The notes under the pieces were generated by a model. It did not search any database and had not been told where the DNA came from. It saw only the letters and a program-made list of their open reading frames with translations. Shown here piece after piece: positions 63,346 through 64,000 of a DNA stretch of 64,000 nt (position 1 is its first letter; each line of letters opens with the position of its first letter). Origin of the DNA: Hominenteromicrobium mulieris (GTDB lineage: Bacteria; Bacillota; Clostridia; Oscillospirales; Acutalibacteraceae); NCBI RefSeq assembly GCF_020687165.1, contig NZ_JAJEQC010000005.1. One strand, 5' to 3'. The position numbers and the translations under genes were made by a program.

Positions 63346-63945
63346 ATGTCCGGCGAAGTAAGCTATCACGCCGTTGAAAACTCGAAGCTTTCTAAGCCGG
63401 ACGTGATGGAGTTACTGCAATATCCCATCGGTGTGACACTTGAAGCAGACGGTCGATACCGTGTATTTCTGGGGGCGTATCGGTTTTGGTATTTGAGGGA
63501 ATGCCTGCACTGGACAAAAATCCCGTGCTATGTTTACAAGGTCAAACGGCAGATACGTGATCCTCGTGAACGGCGCCGCCGGGAAATTCATCGCAGGCAG
63601 CAGGCGGCAGAAAGTCCGCGTATCCGGCTCCAACTCTATGAGAATTACTACAAGCTACTGAAAGGCATGAAGGACGCAGGTGAAATCAAAGGCGGTTTAC
63701 AGACGCGGCTGATGCAGCTTCTCAGCGTTTCCGAACGCACGGTGCGCATTTATAAGCAGCTCTCGGAACAGCTTACCGGGCGAGAAAAGCAGCACTTAAT
63801 GCGCGGTAAGCTGCCGTTTGTGCAGGCACGTGCCCTTGCCGCAGAGAGAAATCAAAAAGCGGCAATGTTGCCGAATTTTGAAAAAGCAGAGAGAAGAAAA
63901 GATAAAAACCTACCCGCTAACAATGAACAGCACCCCATTTGTTAG
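63346..63945 (+). pseudogene. ParB-like gene truncated by an IS element
   Basis: A 199-codon frame. Residues about 27-66 (IGVTLEADGRYRVFLGAYRFWYLRECLHWTKIPCYVYKV) resemble the central ParB/sulfiredoxin-like fold, and a helix-turn-helix follows near 120-145 (TRLMQLLSVSERTVRIYKQLSEQL). The usual ParB N-terminal box is short or absent. The last six codons (EQHPIC and stop) lie within the inverted repeat of the IS at 63924, so the native C-terminus has been replaced. No ParA gene is nearby and the ribosome site is weak (AGGA). Confidence 0.6.
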
Positions 63946-64000
63946 ACAGTATGATATAATGTCTAACAGGTGGGGTGATTTTAATGCCAAAGGGAGTACC
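63924..64000 (+). mobile_element. Left end of an IS3-family (IS150-like) insertion sequence
   Basis: TGAACAGCACCCCATTTG and the following TTAGACA (63924-63948) match IS3-family terminal repeats. Within it CACCCCAT.TGTTAGACA is mirrored by TGTCTAACA.GTGGGGTG (to 63978), making a hairpin around a TATAAT (63955-63960). A transposase start follows. The element continues beyond the window. Confidence 0.75.
63984..64000 (+). CDS. Start of an IS3-family transposase OrfA (partial)
   Basis: AGGTGGGG lies a few bases before the ATG at 63984. The six visible codons (MPKGVP) are a typical start of IS3-family OrfA helix-turn-helix proteins. Identification rests mainly on the flanking terminal repeat. Confidence 0.55.

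Overview
The window looks like chromosomal DNA of a gut-type Clostridia (Oscillospiraceae/Ruminococcaceae-like Firmicute). The evidence is a GC-rich, low-redundancy genome with consensus sigma-A promoters (TTGACA-N17-TATAAT type), strong Shine-Dalgarno sites, classic hairpin-plus-T terminators, CoaX and an ECF S-component, a flavodiiron protein of anaerobes, clostridial DUF families, sortase and dockerin signals, and a Gram-positive mobilizable element. Assignment below order level is inference. No replication genes, rRNA or CRISPR array were seen.

Layout. 1-6.8 kb: the start of a membrane protein (minus), a PNPOx-like flavoprotein, a Cof-type HAD phosphatase, an ABC-F ATPase, an ECF sigma/membrane anti-sigma-like pair, a CaCA cation exchanger and a small membrane protein. 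6.9-11.2 kb: polyamine importer potABCD behind a strong promoter and a long structured leader. 11.3-18.6 kb: a four-hairpin intergenic repeat, DUF4867, a PF06541-like membrane protein, a phosphopantetheinyl transferase, DUF4830, a small-subunit pseudouridine synthase, an MsmX-type sugar-transport ATPase, a flavodiiron protein and an esterase-like hydrolase. 18.7-25.9 kb: rarA, a Nudix hydrolase, a minus-strand pantothenate uptake/kinase pair (S-component plus coaX), a membrane 4Fe-4S protein, greA and lysS with an extra C-terminal tRNA-binding domain. Third-position base use changes sharply near 18.6 kb.

25.9-38.5 kb is AT-richer accessory DNA. A peptidase S51 gene is followed by an integrative mobilizable element of about 9.2 kb: tyrosine integrase, XRE repressor with paired operators, excisionase, DUF3847 protein, an IncQ/RSF1010-like oriT, and a MOBQ relaxase whose 3' third contains two further reading frames with their own ribosome sites. 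Its cargo is a TetR-controlled ABC exporter and a DUF6061 protein. Short direct repeats bound it. A third copy encloses a small membrane-protein/TetR operon with no recombinase. A LytTR/DUF3021 pair with a textbook LytTR operator follows.

38.6-64 kb: two lipoproteins (one transglutaminase-like), a tandem-HTH regulator with an unknown large domain, another lipoprotein, zinc-ribbon proteins, a LOG family protein, a methyltransferase remnant, a WYL regulator, a 1055-residue GGDEF/histidine kinase/receiver hybrid, TetR, an SPFH-zinc ribbon/TPM operon resembling B. subtilis ydjGHI, a sortase-anchored repeat protein, a MarR/MATE operon, a serine hydrolase, tRNA-Arg(ACG), an AGCS symporter, a dockerin protein, and a ParB-like gene cut by the left end of an IS3-family element that runs off the window.

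The most unusual signals are the overprinted genes inside the relaxase gene with the adjacent oriT, the structured pot leader, the half-dead ABC-F ATPase, the membrane-anchored PotD, the hairpin array at 11.3 kb, and the orphan promoter/ribosome site/start at 22.2 kb. Start sites were chosen by ribosome-binding sites. Family names come from sequence recognition, not from searches.
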